A stretch of 64,000 nt of DNA, taken from contig CM046853.1 in the NCBI GenBank assembly GCA_025617745.1, positions 3,158,873 to 3,222,872 of the forward strand, read 5' to 3'. Below, one piece after another: positions 1 to 11,845 of this stretch. The notes under the pieces were generated by a model. The model was not told where the DNA came from, made no database searches, and saw only the letters and a list, made by a program, of their open reading frames with translations. Source of the stretch: Heliocidaris erythrogramma. Lineage: Eukaryota; Echinodermata; Echinoidea; Camarodonta; Echinometridae. The translations under genes were made by a program, and so were the position numbers. Within the stretch, counting starts at the first letter, position 1; each line of letters starts with the position of its first letter.

Positions 1-148
1 TCATTCAACCTGGAAGCATAAATTTTGACATGTTTTATGAAAAAGATAAATGCTCCGTCATCTATCATTAACTTTGGATAACTTAGAAATAATAGAAAAG
101 GTTATAACTACTGGTATATTGGTTCTAATCAATTCCCATTGGTTCGAT

Positions 149-600
149 GGTTACATGTCGTTTTTCCGAAGGTTCGTATTTCCGAAGGTTCGTTTTTCCG
201 AAGGTTCATAATTCCGAAGGTTCGTTATTCCGAAGGTTCGTTACTCCGAAGGTTCGTTTTTCCGAAGGTTCGTTATTCCGAAGGTTCTTTTTTCCGAAAA
301 TGAAATAGGGTTCATAATTCCGAAGGTTCGTATTTCCGAAAATGAAAAAGGGTTCGTATTTCCGAAAATGAAAAAGGGTTCGTATTTCCGAAAATGAAAT
401 AGGGTTCGTATTTCCGAAAATGAAAAAGGGTTCGTATTTCCGAAAATGAAATAGGGTTCGTATTTCCGAAAATGAAATAAGGTTCGTATTTCCGAAAATG
501 AAAAAGGGTTCGTATTTCCGAAAATGAAATAGGGTTCGTATTTCCGAAAATGAAAAAGGGTTCGTATTTCCGAAAATGAAAAAGGGTTTAAATTCAGAGA
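149..600. repeat. Left inverted arm: 16-bp then 26-bp tandem units
   Basis: From about 155 to 295 the unit is near TTCCGAAGGTTCGTTT (16 bp), with variation mostly in the TA/TT positions. From about 296 to 590 it becomes a 26-bp unit that is the same 16-mer with a 10-nt insert (AATGAAAAAG or AATGAAATAG) between CCGAA and GGTTC. Some ten 26-bp copies are visible. The peptide-like reading frames across this array are repeats of one translated unit and are not genes. Confidence 0.9.
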
Positions 601-697
601 ATACGGCGTCAATCCGTATTTTGGATAAGGAGGAGGGGAAAGACGGCCAAGTGTAAAGATATTCATTTCGTACTCAATAATCATAACAATGATGATA

Positions 698-840
698 ACA
701 ATTATAATAAAATCCAGAGAAATAGCCATTATTATCGTAATTCCTATCAATATTATCATTATTATTATAATTATTATTATTATTATCATCATCATTATTG
801 TTATTATTATTAATATTATTATCATTATTATAATTGTTCC
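698..840. repeat. AT-rich ATT/ATC microsatellite
   Basis: Imperfect runs of ATT, ATC and TAT triplets. They sit inside the foldback element just after the left arm. Confidence 0.85.
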
Positions 841-1104
841 TATTATAATAACCAATATTTGTGAGCGAGCGTGGAGAGCGAGCGCCTCAGGAATACATGT
901 TTCATTTCTCATAAAATGATATTACTTCGGTGACTAAAATACATACTGATGTATTGAAGAAAGTGAATTATCGGATTCCGGATTAAATTTCCTACAACGA
1001 AATTGGCTTGAAGTTATTTATATAATGTATATACCGCTTTGGAAAATGAGACACACCAAAGTTCCAAGTAGATCTTTACAAGCAGAAAATGGTCACGTAA
1101 TGTT

Positions 1105-1185
1105 TTTGAAAGGGGGAGCTGATGCCTCTTGACAGAATATCATACTCCCCGTTCGTACAATTTGCAAGCGAGCGAAGCGAGTTAT
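1105..1185. repeat. Short repeat with GAGCGAGCGAAGCGAG motif, copy 1
   Basis: A segment TTTGAAAGGGGGAGCTGATG is followed some 50 nt later by CAAGCGAGCGAAGCGAG. The reverse complement of 3240-3345 has the same order (TTTGAAAG, G-run, GCTGACAC, then GAGCGAGCGAAGAGAG). The two are inverted relatives of one interspersed family. Confidence 0.6.
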
Positions 1186-1815
1186 AAAAAACATAAAACC
1201 CTTTTTTATTGTAATGGAAATGCAATTTCGCCATCAAAAGACAAATATAGAACATGTAATAATGAGCCATGAATGATATTACTGAACCCTACTGCCGAAT
1301 ATGGAATATTTGGGCACTTCACTCGCCCTAATGAAGGGCGTTCCCTGTCCCAAACTATTCCGTTTCTAAATCTTACGCGCTAGTGAGCAAGTAAAAAAAA
1401 GGAGATATTGTCTATAGAATAATGATTTTAGCCGACCATCTCGCTTCCCAAAATAAAAGGATGTTCGGGCACCACGCTGCTGGATTCCAGCGAGCCAAAC
1501 ATTGACACTTTATTATCTTTAAGATGTAATTACTTCGTGAACATAAATTGTGATTAAAAAAGTATACTATGAAAAGTGTACACTAAAAATAAGGTGGGGG
1601 GGTCCTGCTTCCCTAGCCCTCAGAGCCAACTCGGCTCCATGTAGGTAGCAATATGGCGCTTGTTGCTTTGTTAGGCAAGCACTAAACAAAGGAATATACG
1701 CCATGTTGTGCCCAAATAAACCGAGTTGAATTTTTTTTTCTTTTTTTTTTTTCATCTAGAACCATGCTAAGACATAAACAATAATGTGTCGAAAATGATA
1801 TTCGATAGTGTATTA

Positions 1816-1944
1816 ATGGGTGGGGACACCAACAAAAGCAATATACTATTGTCTCAGCTCAAAGTGGCATTTCCCGCAATTTTTTCACCCTTTGTAGGTG
1901 CCCTTTGCCCCCAAAGTGCCCCTTTTGTTGGTGCCCCCACCCAT
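1816..1944. mobile_element. Small inverted-repeat element (MITE-like), 129 bp
   Basis: The terminal sequence ATGGGTGGGGACACCAACA at the left matches, in reverse complement, TGTTGGTGCCCCCACCCAT at the right. The interior is pyrimidine-rich, with GTGCCC repeats. It carries no coding capacity and is nested in the 4.6 kb foldback element. Confidence 0.6.
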
Positions 1945-2890
1945 TTTGAAAGACGCTCCACTGCCCCTGCTATCAACCACACTGGGAGTTACTAAAGTTC
2001 TGGATTCTGATCTTTACCTCCTATTTTGCTCTTTTTAGTTGTGATATGATTTACATTGCATACAAGAATTATCTTTTGATGAACATCGACGAGTGCATAT
2101 GGACGTCTATTAATGACGTCTATTATTCACAAGTAATATAATGTGATAATGCTGAACTCACTTTCCTTTTCAGATGATGATAGAATCTTAATTACATTCA
2201 AATGATCCTAATGATTACTAAAGTTTTGTATCCATGGGCCTATTTCTATCTGTCAACCTCAAAACACATATCCAGTGGATCCAAATATCTACATATCCAT
2301 AATGAAAATTATAGTGTCCAAAGCATATTATGCTAAGGCTGGCTACTAAAATAAGGCAATTTTTTAACACGTAATTTTGTTCATTTAGTATGCATGAATG
2401 TGTAAAATTATTTGACTATATAAATTCATTATGCAAAACATAACATCATATTTTACTCCCATTGCAGGCTAATTTTGTGGGTTGTGACCATACTATAAAA
2501 CCATAGCTTTAATGCCAAATGAATTTAAAGTAGAGAAAACCTTAGGTTGGTGAAACATTGTAGATTGACAGATTGACGGGTATTATGTGAATACACAGAT
2601 GGATTAAGAGTGAACATGACTGTCATCAAATAAACTGGGTAATTTTCCTGATCGGTAACTTATACGTAAAAATGAGAGTGTTAAGATATATCATTTCAGG
2701 TAAAATATTAAGGTGCACAAATATACGTCTTAGAATAATGTTTGTAAGTGTCTTTTGTTGATAGCATTTAAAGATGATAAAGTGTCCTTTTTTCTCGTTC
2801 GTTCGTAAAATTTAAACTTTTCTTGGATGCCTCGTTCAGCAAATATACACATATTCGTGTTGCAAACTGCCCGAAATCCGACATAAATAT

Positions 2891-3173
2891 TATGATGCAC
2901 CACGCGTTACCCCGGGTTATAGCGTTGTACCCCGGGGGTAACATAGTGTCCCTGTATTAATTAAAGAGTTGCGACAACTGGGGATTTGAACGCCATTTTG
3001 TTTCCACTATTACATAACATTTCTATTCAATTCCGATGAGCACCTCAATAGAAAGAATTCGAACGGCATTTTGTTTCCAGAAAAGTGAGACGTCCATGTC
3101 GCAACTCTTTAATACAGGGACACTATGGTACCTCGGGTACAACACTACCCGCGGTAACGCGTGGTGCATCATA
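2891..3173. mobile_element. MITE with about 80-nt terminal inverted repeats
   Basis: The left end TATGATGCACCACGCGTTAC is the reverse complement of the right end at 3154-3173. The arms continue through GTTATAGCGTTGTACC / GGTACAACACTACC and end at TTAAAGAGTTGCGAC (2961-2975) and its complement (3099-3113). Between the arms, GAACGCCATTTTGTTTCC occurs twice in the same orientation (2989 and 3061, one mismatch). The element is non-coding. Confidence 0.75.
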
Positions 3174-3239
3174 TCAAGTATAGGAGGTGATCATGTACAT
3201 AAACTTTTCTCGTGTATTTCTTTGACAAAATAAAATTGT

Positions 3240-3345
3240 AGGTTAATTCTTTCCTCGCTCTCTTCGCTCGCTCATGAAATTTAGAAAATGTAGAAACATA
3301 ATGGTGGATTTTCGGGAAAGATGTGTCAGCCCCCCCCCTACTTTC
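3240..3345. repeat. Short repeat with GAGCGAGCGAAGCGAG motif, copy 2 (inverted)
   Basis: This is the reverse-orientation relative of the segment at 1105-1185, with CTCGCTCTCTTCGCTCGCTC followed by a C-run and CTTTCAAA. Similar GCGAGCG motifs recur at about 854, 9269 and 54119. Confidence 0.55.
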
Positions 3346-3597
3346 AAACACGAGGCCCCCAAATACACGTAGTTATTGTATTAAGTTCCATTATAATATG
3401 AACTTTATAAAGATAACTGCGTACTGCACAATGTGAGATCACATGATCAGGCTTATGACTTATGATAAGATATATAAATATACCCCACCCCTATCATGGG
3501 CCTTGTTAAAATGGGTTGGGGCAGGGGTGGGGTGTTGGGATGTCACTCCCCCTTTCATATTCACCATTGCTGTCAGTATATGCGCCACTATGTGGGC

Positions 3598-3795
3598 AAA
3601 AAGGAGGGAGAGGGAAGCGAAAGGAGAAAAGAAAAAGGTGAAAAGATTCATTAGAGGTTAGAAGGGAAAAAAGAGAGAAAAAGAAGAAAAAAGGAAAGAA
3701 AACAGAAAACCTAATTCCGATTTTTTTCAACACTGAAAAAAGCGAAAGGAAAACAAAGAAGAAAGCGACAGGATGAAGAAAGAAGAACTTTGAGA
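3598..3795. repeat. Purine-rich (GA/A) tract
   Basis: Nearly 200 nt of AGGAGAGGGAAGCGAAAGG-type sequence with almost no pyrimidines on the plus strand. The opposite-strand reading frames rich in F, S and L come from this composition and are not genes. Confidence 0.7.
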
Positions 3796-4189
3796 TGAGA
3801 TTAACGATGAACATGGCTGCCCAAATACAGTTTTGTATCTCAGACCCGAACGAGACTCATCTTTCTTTCACATTCCTTTAATCCAAATAGGACTGGAGGG
3901 CAATTAGCGCCCCCCCCCCCCCACCGCTGATAGTTTTAAAGGGCTTGCCGCGCGACCTATTCCCGGGTATGGTGTTACGTAACATTTGAAGGTCATATAA
4001 TAAATGTCAATGAAAAATGGTAGGTTCGTATATGAGTAAAACCATTAATCATTTGTACAGTCCAACCGTCTCCTTTCCTATTCCATTTTCTTTCTTTTTT
4101 TTTCTTATTTTTTCGCCATCCGATGAGGGAGGGGTGGGGGCGTTCCCTCCCCCCCCCACACCTCTGCTCCTGATGAATTTTTTTTTTTT

Positions 4190-4751
4190 TTCCAGGAATT
4201 ATGAACCCTATTTCATTTTTCGGAAATACGAACCCTATTTCATTTTCGGAAATACGAACCCTTTTTCATTTTCGGAAATACGAACCTTATTTCATTTTCG
4301 GAAATACGAACCCTTTTTCATTTTCGGAAATACGAACCCTATTTCATTTTCGGAAATACGAACCCTTTTTCATTTTCGGAAATACGAACCTTATTTCATT
4401 TTCGGAAATACGAACCCTTTTTCATTTTCGGAAATACGAACCCTTTTTCATTTTCGGAAATACGAACCTTCGGAATTATGACCCCTTTTTCATTTTCGGA
4501 AATACGAACCTTCGGAAATATGAACCCTATTTCATTTTCGGAATTATGAACCTTCGGATAAACCAACCGTCGGATAAACGAACCTTCGGAATAACGAACC
4601 TTCGGAATAATGCAACAAATGTTCGGAATTACGAACCCTTTTTCATTTTCGGAATTATGAACCCCCAGGCATGGGAAATTAGTGTTTCGGAAATACGAAC
4701 CTTCGGAAATACGAACCTTCGGAAAAACGAACCTTCGGAAAAACGAGATGC
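4190..4751. repeat. Right inverted arm: 26-bp then 16-bp units
   Basis: Reverse-complement counterpart of the left arm. From 4196 to about 4450 the unit is near CCTATTTCATTTTCGGAAATACGAA-type (26 bp). Toward the outer end, shorter 16-bp units (GAACCTTCGGAAATAC) take over, mirroring the inner/outer order of the left arm. An irregular stretch at about 4600-4685 interrupts the array. Confidence 0.9.
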
Positions 4752-4765
4752 CCCATTGGTTCGAT

Positions 4766-7700
4766 ATATATAAGGGCTTATAAACGTTGATTTAATTTTT
4801 ATCGACTCACACTGTCATGACTGTGCAGTACTTTTTTAAAGTTTGAAATTAGAAAATATTTGAGCTTCAAAAAGAGGGTGATAGGAAGATATATCTTTTA
4901 TATCGGAATGATCTTACGAAATATCATGAATATTTAATGGGTTTAGCCTATTTTTCAGGATCTTAAATATGAATTCAAAATTAAAGACTTAAAAAATAAT
5001 TGCGGTGAATTATGTTGGAACTTATTTTCATTAAATTGATTCCTGTATTGGTATGCGCTTTTAGCAAAGTAATTAAAACAAAATATATATAGAAATACGT
5101 TATGATTATAAATGTATGTAAGGCATTCAAAATGATGCACTTTGTACAACCTGTTAAAATTGTACATTAAGTGATATTTTGACACAAAAAATAAAGAAAA
5201 ATTAAATATAATTTTTGTATACCTTCCTTCATTCAAATATCAGGATATCCTTTACATAAATAATGTTACCTAACATCATTTTTCCCACTTTTCTCAACAG
5301 CAGTGTCTATGATACATGTATTGAAGCATGATAAGAAGCTCATACCACCTTACACTAATTCACAAAGCTGCCAAGAAGAGAATCTATGCCAATCATTGAT
5401 CTGTTTTTACTGCTCATTAGGAACTAATTCGACGGATATGATGCGATGTTAGAGAATACACTGGAATAGATGACGTAATATAAGACTCAAACCTACCTTC
5501 CACATGTATGAAATATCATTTTACGTAGACTCGATTGCAAACAGTAAAGGAAACATTTATCGGGATTGTCTTAATAACGTGCCATTGCTTTGATTTTGGC
5601 TAATGTATCATTATAATTGCCTATTGCCATCCATTGCAATAAAAGTTATAAGCTAGTCGAGGTTATATATATATCCCTACTCTCTTTATTTAAAAAAAAA
5701 AAGAATCTTTATTTTTTTTTAACAGGTTATTACTGGGTTGTTGAAAATTGAAATAAATTCATCTGAAGGACCTATACTATGTAGAATTATGATTCTCAAG
5801 TTAACCCATTAATTTCATATTTATTGTACATGAATTAAATTTGTAGTTTGTCTATATTGGACAAATCCTCCATGACATTTCTATTCTATCCCTGCTCATA
5901 TTTGTAATTATCTATTAAGTGTCGGCTGTATACTCATTTTTATTATAATGAATATAATATCGTATGGAAACAGTGAAATAGATGGGGGAGTATAGAGAAA
6001 TTGAAACAGACATGAGAATTAAAGAGGATTTTTTTTCTCGAAATGAAAAAAAGGCAAACTAGTTAATAATCAAATATAAGTATTTTAACTAGATCAAAGT
6101 GGTTTACATTGCAACCTAATTATCATCTAAGCCCTCTGTGAGTGATTAAAATAGTTTAAGGGGGTAAGTGATTTCTTCCGTTAATTGAGACAAATTCAGG
6201 GATTAGGGCGTCAGACTATGAACTGAGCTCGTTTGTCAATGTAAAAATAATATCCACTGTATGGTAAACAAATTATTACACCAGAGTCCGTCAACATATC
6301 AATTCAAATTAGACTTCATGTTAACAAATACAAGTCGATTTTATCATAAGAATATGCATTAATGAGACTACATTACCGCCCAATTAATACACTGCTTTCC
6401 AAATATTACGATTTCACTATCATCGCAATATTTTAGTGGAAATTGTTGAGAAACTACCACAAAATGGCGTAGCTGCTAAGCAATTTCAACGGTAAGATAT
6501 AGCCCCTCTTAATATCGCTGGCATGACTGAGCAGGCAATTGTGTAGGATTAAACTGAAAACGATGTTCGTCGGAGCTCGGTCAACAAGGTCAAGAGATGG
6601 TAACTTTTCACCGTACCTTCACCTAAATACATCAGCACATAAAGACGAATAAAACGTATACCGACTTGATCGAGGACTTCCATAATGATTTCTAGATGAG
6701 AAATATAAAAAGGAAAAATATGTCTGGATTTACCGCTGAAAGGCAATTATATCTTGCTAACTTCGCAATAGTTGTTTGTATAAATGTAACGATCATTGTT
6801 GATATGGAGTATATCCATTACATTAGTAAGGGTGATAGTATTGCTTAAAGGACAGCTTGAATTCTGGGAAAGGTAGAAAATAATGTTCGTTTGGAAGATT
6901 ATTATAGCAGATAATGTCCCCTGAAAAGAATTGCTCTTCAAATACTCTCACACTCAAAATATGACAAGAAACAGCTGAAATGTTTAGGCTGAATATTTGT
7001 GTGTAGTCACATAAACACATTTTTGTGTGCAGTGCATGTGACTCGCAGCAGGACTGAATCAATTTCTTATCATTTTGGTCCTTCAAAAACCTTACAGCAT
7101 ACACCAATTCTTATATGCTACAATTATAATCAATCTTTACAAGAGTATCCTGAATATATGAAATAACCTTTTCTGTAAAGTCATACTTATTTCAAGAATG
7201 CATAAGATGAAATATATTGTATGTCAGCGCAATATTTTACACAATCAATGACATTATTGAGAGAATATTGCTTAATCAATTTGATTTTGTATCATTTGTT
7301 TTATCACTGACTATTGAAATACATAGGATGTATTGCTCTTCATAAGACTTCAATGAACTTACTTTACCTCAGATATGCATATTCGCAAAAGAAATTGATG
7401 GAATAAGGGTAAAAATTAATGATAGATTCATTCATTCAAAACATGCATTCATTTGCATCTATATAAGTTATTTTCATGTGTTTGGGTATTAGACATTACG
7501 GTCTGTCCTGAGATATTTTATAGACATATGGCTACATACTCACATTTCAAATCATCCAGTTCTAGTTTTATGTCATGACACGTGGCATTACAAGGATTAA
7601 GTCACAACTGAGCAGCAGTCTATGCTTGCATTTCAATGAACCAATTGAGGTTATCCCATATTAACTCATATGAAAACTTAAAAAGTCTGTCAGCAACAGA

Positions 7701-7945
7701 AAAGTCAGAGAGAGAGAGAGAGAGAGAGAGTATTTTCCCCAATTCGTTGTCATTTCTGTGTCTATTTACTTTGCCTAGAGAGACGAATTGGGTCGGTTTG
7801 GTTTTAAAAATGCACAGGGTGACCGCCTTCCATTTAAAAAAAAAATATATTTTAGTGTCAGATTTCCATACGTCCGAGATGTTTAATTAATCCATAAGAG
7901 AACTTGTAGTCTATATTCTGAAAATCACGTCGTCAATTAAAGAAC
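4766..7945. other. AT-rich DNA without recognised features
   Basis: No gene, RNA or structured repeat could be supported. A pure GA microsatellite lies at 7706-7730 (annotated separately). Short open frames here are at the length expected by chance in AT-rich DNA. Confidence 0.6.
7706..7730. repeat. (GA)n microsatellite
   Basis: An uninterrupted GA dinucleotide run of about 25 nt. Confidence 0.95.
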
Positions 7946-8166
7946 TGGGGGATGTTTCACAAAGAGTTAAGTTTGACTTAAAGTCATGCGTAAGTGCCAA
8001 TGCGCATACGTTATTAAACGCGTAATCTCATAGGTAGATTACCCAATAGCGCGCGTCCCCTGAGCACGATCTGACCAATGCGGTGATGTGTCATATACCG
8101 CACACAACTAGGAATTTAAGTGCGACTGTTAGTCAACTCTTTGTGAAACACCCCCCCCCCCCCCCC
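7946..8166. mobile_element. MITE with GGGGGATGTTTCACAAAGAG ends
   Basis: The left end TGGGGGATGTTTCACAAAG pairs with the right end CTTTGTGAAACACCCCCC; the arms extend through AGTTAAG / CAACT. The right end runs into a long C tract. The ends resemble those of the element at 25626-25790 (GGGTGTTTCATAAAG). No coding capacity. Confidence 0.75.
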
Positions 8167-9517
8167 GGTGCAATAAGGATCTATTTTTCCACAGTGTGTG
8201 AATTAGACCTGCGATTTCTCATCTTATTAATAATCTGTAGTACTACAAATACTGGCAACACACAGAAAACTAGAGTAACTGCAATTTTATTATTTTCTGA
8301 TTTTGTTACATATAAAAATAACAACATTAGTTTTAATCTTAAATAAAATGTTAAAATGATGTTTACTTTAATCCTATATGAAGACATTTTTTCAGCGATC
8401 TTTCTGGACCGATGCATTAAAGAATGAACATGTTAGGTGGTGCGCCACAATTTATTAATGATGACATTTTCCAACAAATAATATCCATGCACCCTACATC
8501 TATAAACAGGTTCATTTCAGATATCACCTAGACACGTTAAAAGCTTATTTTACCAATCAATTTAGTAATGCTAAGTAGACGTCTGTTGCTTGATTTGGTA
8601 CTGACAGACATTCACCTCCCTTCACATATAAAAAAATAATGCATGACCTGGTTATTCAGCAAAAATGGCAGACTATTTAGATGGCAATCTCGTTGCTTTC
8701 GGCGCTGATATTAGTAATATCGTATCAACTTTTAATGAGGGTGAAACTATTATTATAATTACTCAACTTAAAGGTGTTCAAGGCATTTAAGACTACTTTG
8801 AGATGAAACTCAATTATAAATTCTTTTCAGCACTTCAGATTTGTGTGTTTGTAGAAGTTGACATATTCCTGCATTTATTTTTAACTTGGAATTTAAATCA
8901 GCAGTCCATATCCGAAAGTGTTTATAATTTTTTTCATAAAGTAACATGAAGATGGAATGGGATGGGATTGGGATCGGTTGTCAGTGTACTGATAAAAAGG
9001 AAAATGGTAAATTCAACACCATATCCCTGAAGAATACTTTTTCAAACATGTTTTGTTATAGAGGTACAAAAAAAGGATTTCAGCCTTGAACAGGGGTTGC
9101 GATCCGGGGGGGGGGGGGGACGGGGGGGGGGGAAGTCCCCCAAGAAATTTGGAGACTGATAAAAAAAAATGTATAGCAAATATTTAGTAAAAAGCTGCAA
9201 CAACCTGTCTAGGCTCTTAAGTGCTCTAAAATGCAAAGTTTCACTATTCAAAATGGGAATATTTCTCGGTCGGTCGCTACGCTCCCTCGAATATTAGTAA
9301 TTAAAAATTTACAACATTGCATAAGATCTCTAAAGCGTATATAGGTATTATTTCAGCAGAGATTCACCTGTGTATACCATATACAATGTCAACTCCTAAT
9401 ATTATGGCTATAGCACCTACTACAGGGTCAGCCATTCAATGGCATATGTACGCATCTCCCTGGAAATGTTCGAAGGGATTGTCCCCCCCCCCCCCCCCCG
9501 TCCCCGGAATGAGAGAA
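8167..9517. other. Gene-free stretch with G and C runs
   Basis: No gene seen. Two adjacent G runs at about 9107-9132 flank GACG. A CGGTCGGTCGCTACGCTCCC motif at about 9269 belongs to the GCGAGCG-type scattered motif. A C run starts at 9483. Confidence 0.5.
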
Positions 9518-9585
9518 ATAAAGCACTATTTGTTATTTTTTTTTTTAATGTGTGTTAATTTAACGCTTTGATTTGCTTGTGTTAT
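9518..9585. repeat. Left direct repeat flanking LINE fragment
   Basis: The stretch containing AATTTAACGCTTTGATTTGC recurs at 10630-10697 with a few differences, and the two copies bracket the dead LINE. Both copies continue upstream through a poly-T run and a CACTATTT word. This fits an unusually long target-site duplication, or an older repeat into which the LINE inserted. Confidence 0.7.
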
Positions 9586-10629
9586 CAGTAATCATTTTAT
9601 TCTCCACAGTAAAAAAAATTAGGAAAGCACATTAAAAAGAGTACATTACAAAAGTACAAACATAAGTCATCAACAATTACATTGAAATTAAAGATAACAA
9701 GCATATTAAAACAGAATGAAAGAGGGGAATAGACACTCTATCAATATGAATACCTAAACATTTGTAATGATCTTTATGTAACAATTGAAATTCATTCATA
9801 TGGAGTTTTATATCTTCAATATTATAATTCATATTACTAAAGACCATGAAATTAGTTTTGGACATATTTATAACTAACTTGTTAACTTTTACTGTGCCAA
9901 GGGTTTAAGCTCTCTTCGAAATTTTACCAAAATGTGATCACTGCTTACTTTTCAAAAGTCTGCACTTGAACCTTGTGGAACCCCGTAAACAACAATTTAC
10001 ATACTGGAATTGGCTGAATCAACTGTGACATATTGCTTTATATTGCTTAAATAGTTCTCAATCCATTTGTAAGGAATTTCCCGTATACCACAATAATAAA
10101 GTTTTTGCATTAAAATAGAATGGTCTATCGTGTCAAATGGTTTTGACATATCGAGAAAAACACCTACAGTTTATTTTTCATTTTATTTTCAAGGGAATTA
10201 GTAATATTTTGGATGAATTTTGCAATAGCCAATGATGTTGAGAGACCCTCCCTGAATCCATATTGAGTATTATTTAATATGTTGTGAGAAAATTAAAAAA
10301 CTGGGAAATTCTAGAATATGACACATTTTTCAATTATCTTTGGAAAACGGTATGGACAGATACGGGTCTATAATTTGTTATAATATCTGTTGATCCTGAT
10401 TTAAAAACGGGTATAACCATAGCTACCTTGAGTTTTTCTGGTACAATACCTAAGAAATGGATTTGTTAAAAATTTGACATAGTGGCTTACATATGAATGG
10501 AATAATTTCTTGATAACTTTAATATCTATGTTATCAAACCCAGAAGAAGTATCATTTTTTATTTTTTCAACAACAGATATAATTTCACTTTCAGATATTG
10601 GTTGAAAGAAATGAGAAATAAGAAGAAAA
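9586..10629 (-). pseudogene. Dead LINE reverse transcriptase fragment (CR1/jockey-like)
   Basis: Reading the minus strand, conserved non-LTR reverse-transcriptase pieces appear in the expected order in shifting frames. An N-terminal SESEIISVVEKIKNDTSSGF piece (near 10590) is followed by FDTIDHSIL (motif A region, near 10140) and GVPQGS (motif B, near 9985). A thumb-side piece with KTNFMVFSN and KCLGIHID follows (near 9850-9760). Stops and frameshifts separate them and the YxDD segment is not visible, so no enzyme can be made. Direct repeats of about 67 nt flank the copy. The clade assignment rests on motif style only. Confidence 0.75.
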
Positions 10630-10697
10630 AAATACACTATTTATCTTTTTTTTTCGTTGGTGTGTGTAAATTTAACGCTTTGATTTGCCTGTGTTAT
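10630..10697. repeat. Right direct repeat flanking LINE fragment
   Basis: Partner of 9518-9585; shares AATTTAACGCTTTGATTTGC and the preceding poly-T and CACTATTT words. Confidence 0.7.
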
Positions 10698-11430
10698 TGA
10701 AAGTGCAATAAGAAGCTATTCCAAACTGCAATTTTTTTCCCTCGGTAGCAATGTAATAAACGTAATTTAGTGAGGAATCCGCCAGCATTCAAAATTTTTA
10801 AATTGCAAATTGCATGTTATTTTAAAATTGCATTGCATTGTGTGTTATTTTTTTTTTGTGTTTGTTATTGTGGGGGGGTTTTTTTGTTGGGGGGGGGGGG
10901 GCGGGAGGGGGTAACCGTCACAGACCCCTCCCACGATCGCTATTCAAGGCTATTTTCAGATTAAGTACTTACAGAATCGATGAAAATTTATACTGAATAT
11001 TCTAGACTACAGATTATGTTTTACAAACAAACTTAATATAAACAAATCTGTTACAAAATGTATGTTGGGTAAGTATAGATCGGGCTGTCATTACCGGCCA
11101 AAAGAACAGCTTTTCCGAATTCCATATTCATGTTTTTTCAGTGCATGTGATTTCCAGCAAGTTTTCATAAGTTTACTGATCTAAGTAACCCTTTCATAAC
11201 ATGATGAACAAATTAGAATGACTTTTCGTCAGTTTCACTCGAGATGCAATTCCAATAACTCAAGATAAATTCAGATCAAATGTCATCCTGAATTAACATG
11301 GCCGCTGAACGAAAACTACGTAAGTCATCTTCCAGGCAACATTACTTCCCGCTCCATATTTTTGTGAATTTTATCATTATCTTTATGTTGAGGAGGTGGG
11401 TGGGATCCTCATTTTCTTTCTTTATTTCAG
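10698..11430. other. Gene-free stretch with G run
   Basis: No feature seen except a T/G homopolymer cluster at about 10846-10910, including a run of 12 or more G. Confidence 0.5.
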
Positions 11431-11845
11431 AGAATTTTCTGAACTGAACGGCAATTGTTTGGGATCATTACCTTGGTTTACAAGACGACAGAAGCTGTCA
11501 CAGCCGTCTTTGAAAGGCGGAAGACTTCATGGTCGCTCCGGTGAAGGTCGCAGAGTTGAAGTCCAAAGAAAAACAATCTATTCTCCTTTTGCTAAATATA
11601 ACTATCATGTACTCAATAGCACAAGATGGATTCATTTGAAACATTTTCATACGTCACTTTTTAAACTTACGAGTTCTAATGGATGGCAGAAAAGGATCAG
11701 ACGTACTTTACAAGGCCGGATATTTGATCTCAATCATGTTCTATTCAGGGCTTCAAGGAATGCTACGTCACATTCATCAAAGAAAGCAAATACATGTATA
11801 TATCGATCTCCAATAAGATTATCAAGTAATACGGAGACAAGATAG
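11431..11845 (+). CDS. Possible terminal exon, unknown protein (weak)
   Basis: A good-looking splice acceptor (TTTCTTTCTTTATTTCAG, ending at 11430) is followed by 400 nt open in only one frame. That frame encodes a basic peptide beginning EFSELNGNCLGSLPWF and ending in TAG. No known domain is recognised, and it has no signal peptide or membrane segment. An AATAAA lies near 11931, compatible with a 3' untranslated region. The composition is slightly less AT-rich than its neighbours. The alternative is a chance open frame: no homologous family is recognised and no upstream exon was found. Transcript evidence would decide. Confidence 0.22.

Larger units (their letters stand above)
135..4765. mobile_element. 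Foldback-type DNA element, about 4.6 kb, flanked by 14-bp direct repeats
   Basis: Two long arrays of the same short unit face each other in opposite orientation (about 149-600 and 4190-4751), so the whole segment could fold back on itself. The identical 14-mer CCCATTGGTTCGAT lies just outside each array (135-148 and 4752-4765) and reads as a target-site duplication. Inside the arms no transposase frame is visible; the interior holds AT-rich DNA, a microsatellite, two smaller inverted-repeat elements and a purine tract. Known elements with long internally repetitive inverted arms (Foldback, Galileo) suggest a non-autonomous DNA transposon. Part of the flanking 14-mer (GGTTCGAT) resembles the array unit GGTTCGTAT, so the true duplication could be shorter. 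Confidence 0.75.

Noticed and set aside
149-600. Regular 26-bp repeats resembling a CRISPR array
   Set aside because: Units are directly tandem without unique spacers, and the array has an inverted partner 4 kb away; the context is eukaryotic.
241-912. Long minus-strand frame with repeated phenylalanine/arginine/asparagine blocks
   Set aside because: It is the translation of the 26-bp foldback arm units plus a microsatellite; the mirror frames at 4017-4481 and 4201-4773 arise in the same way.
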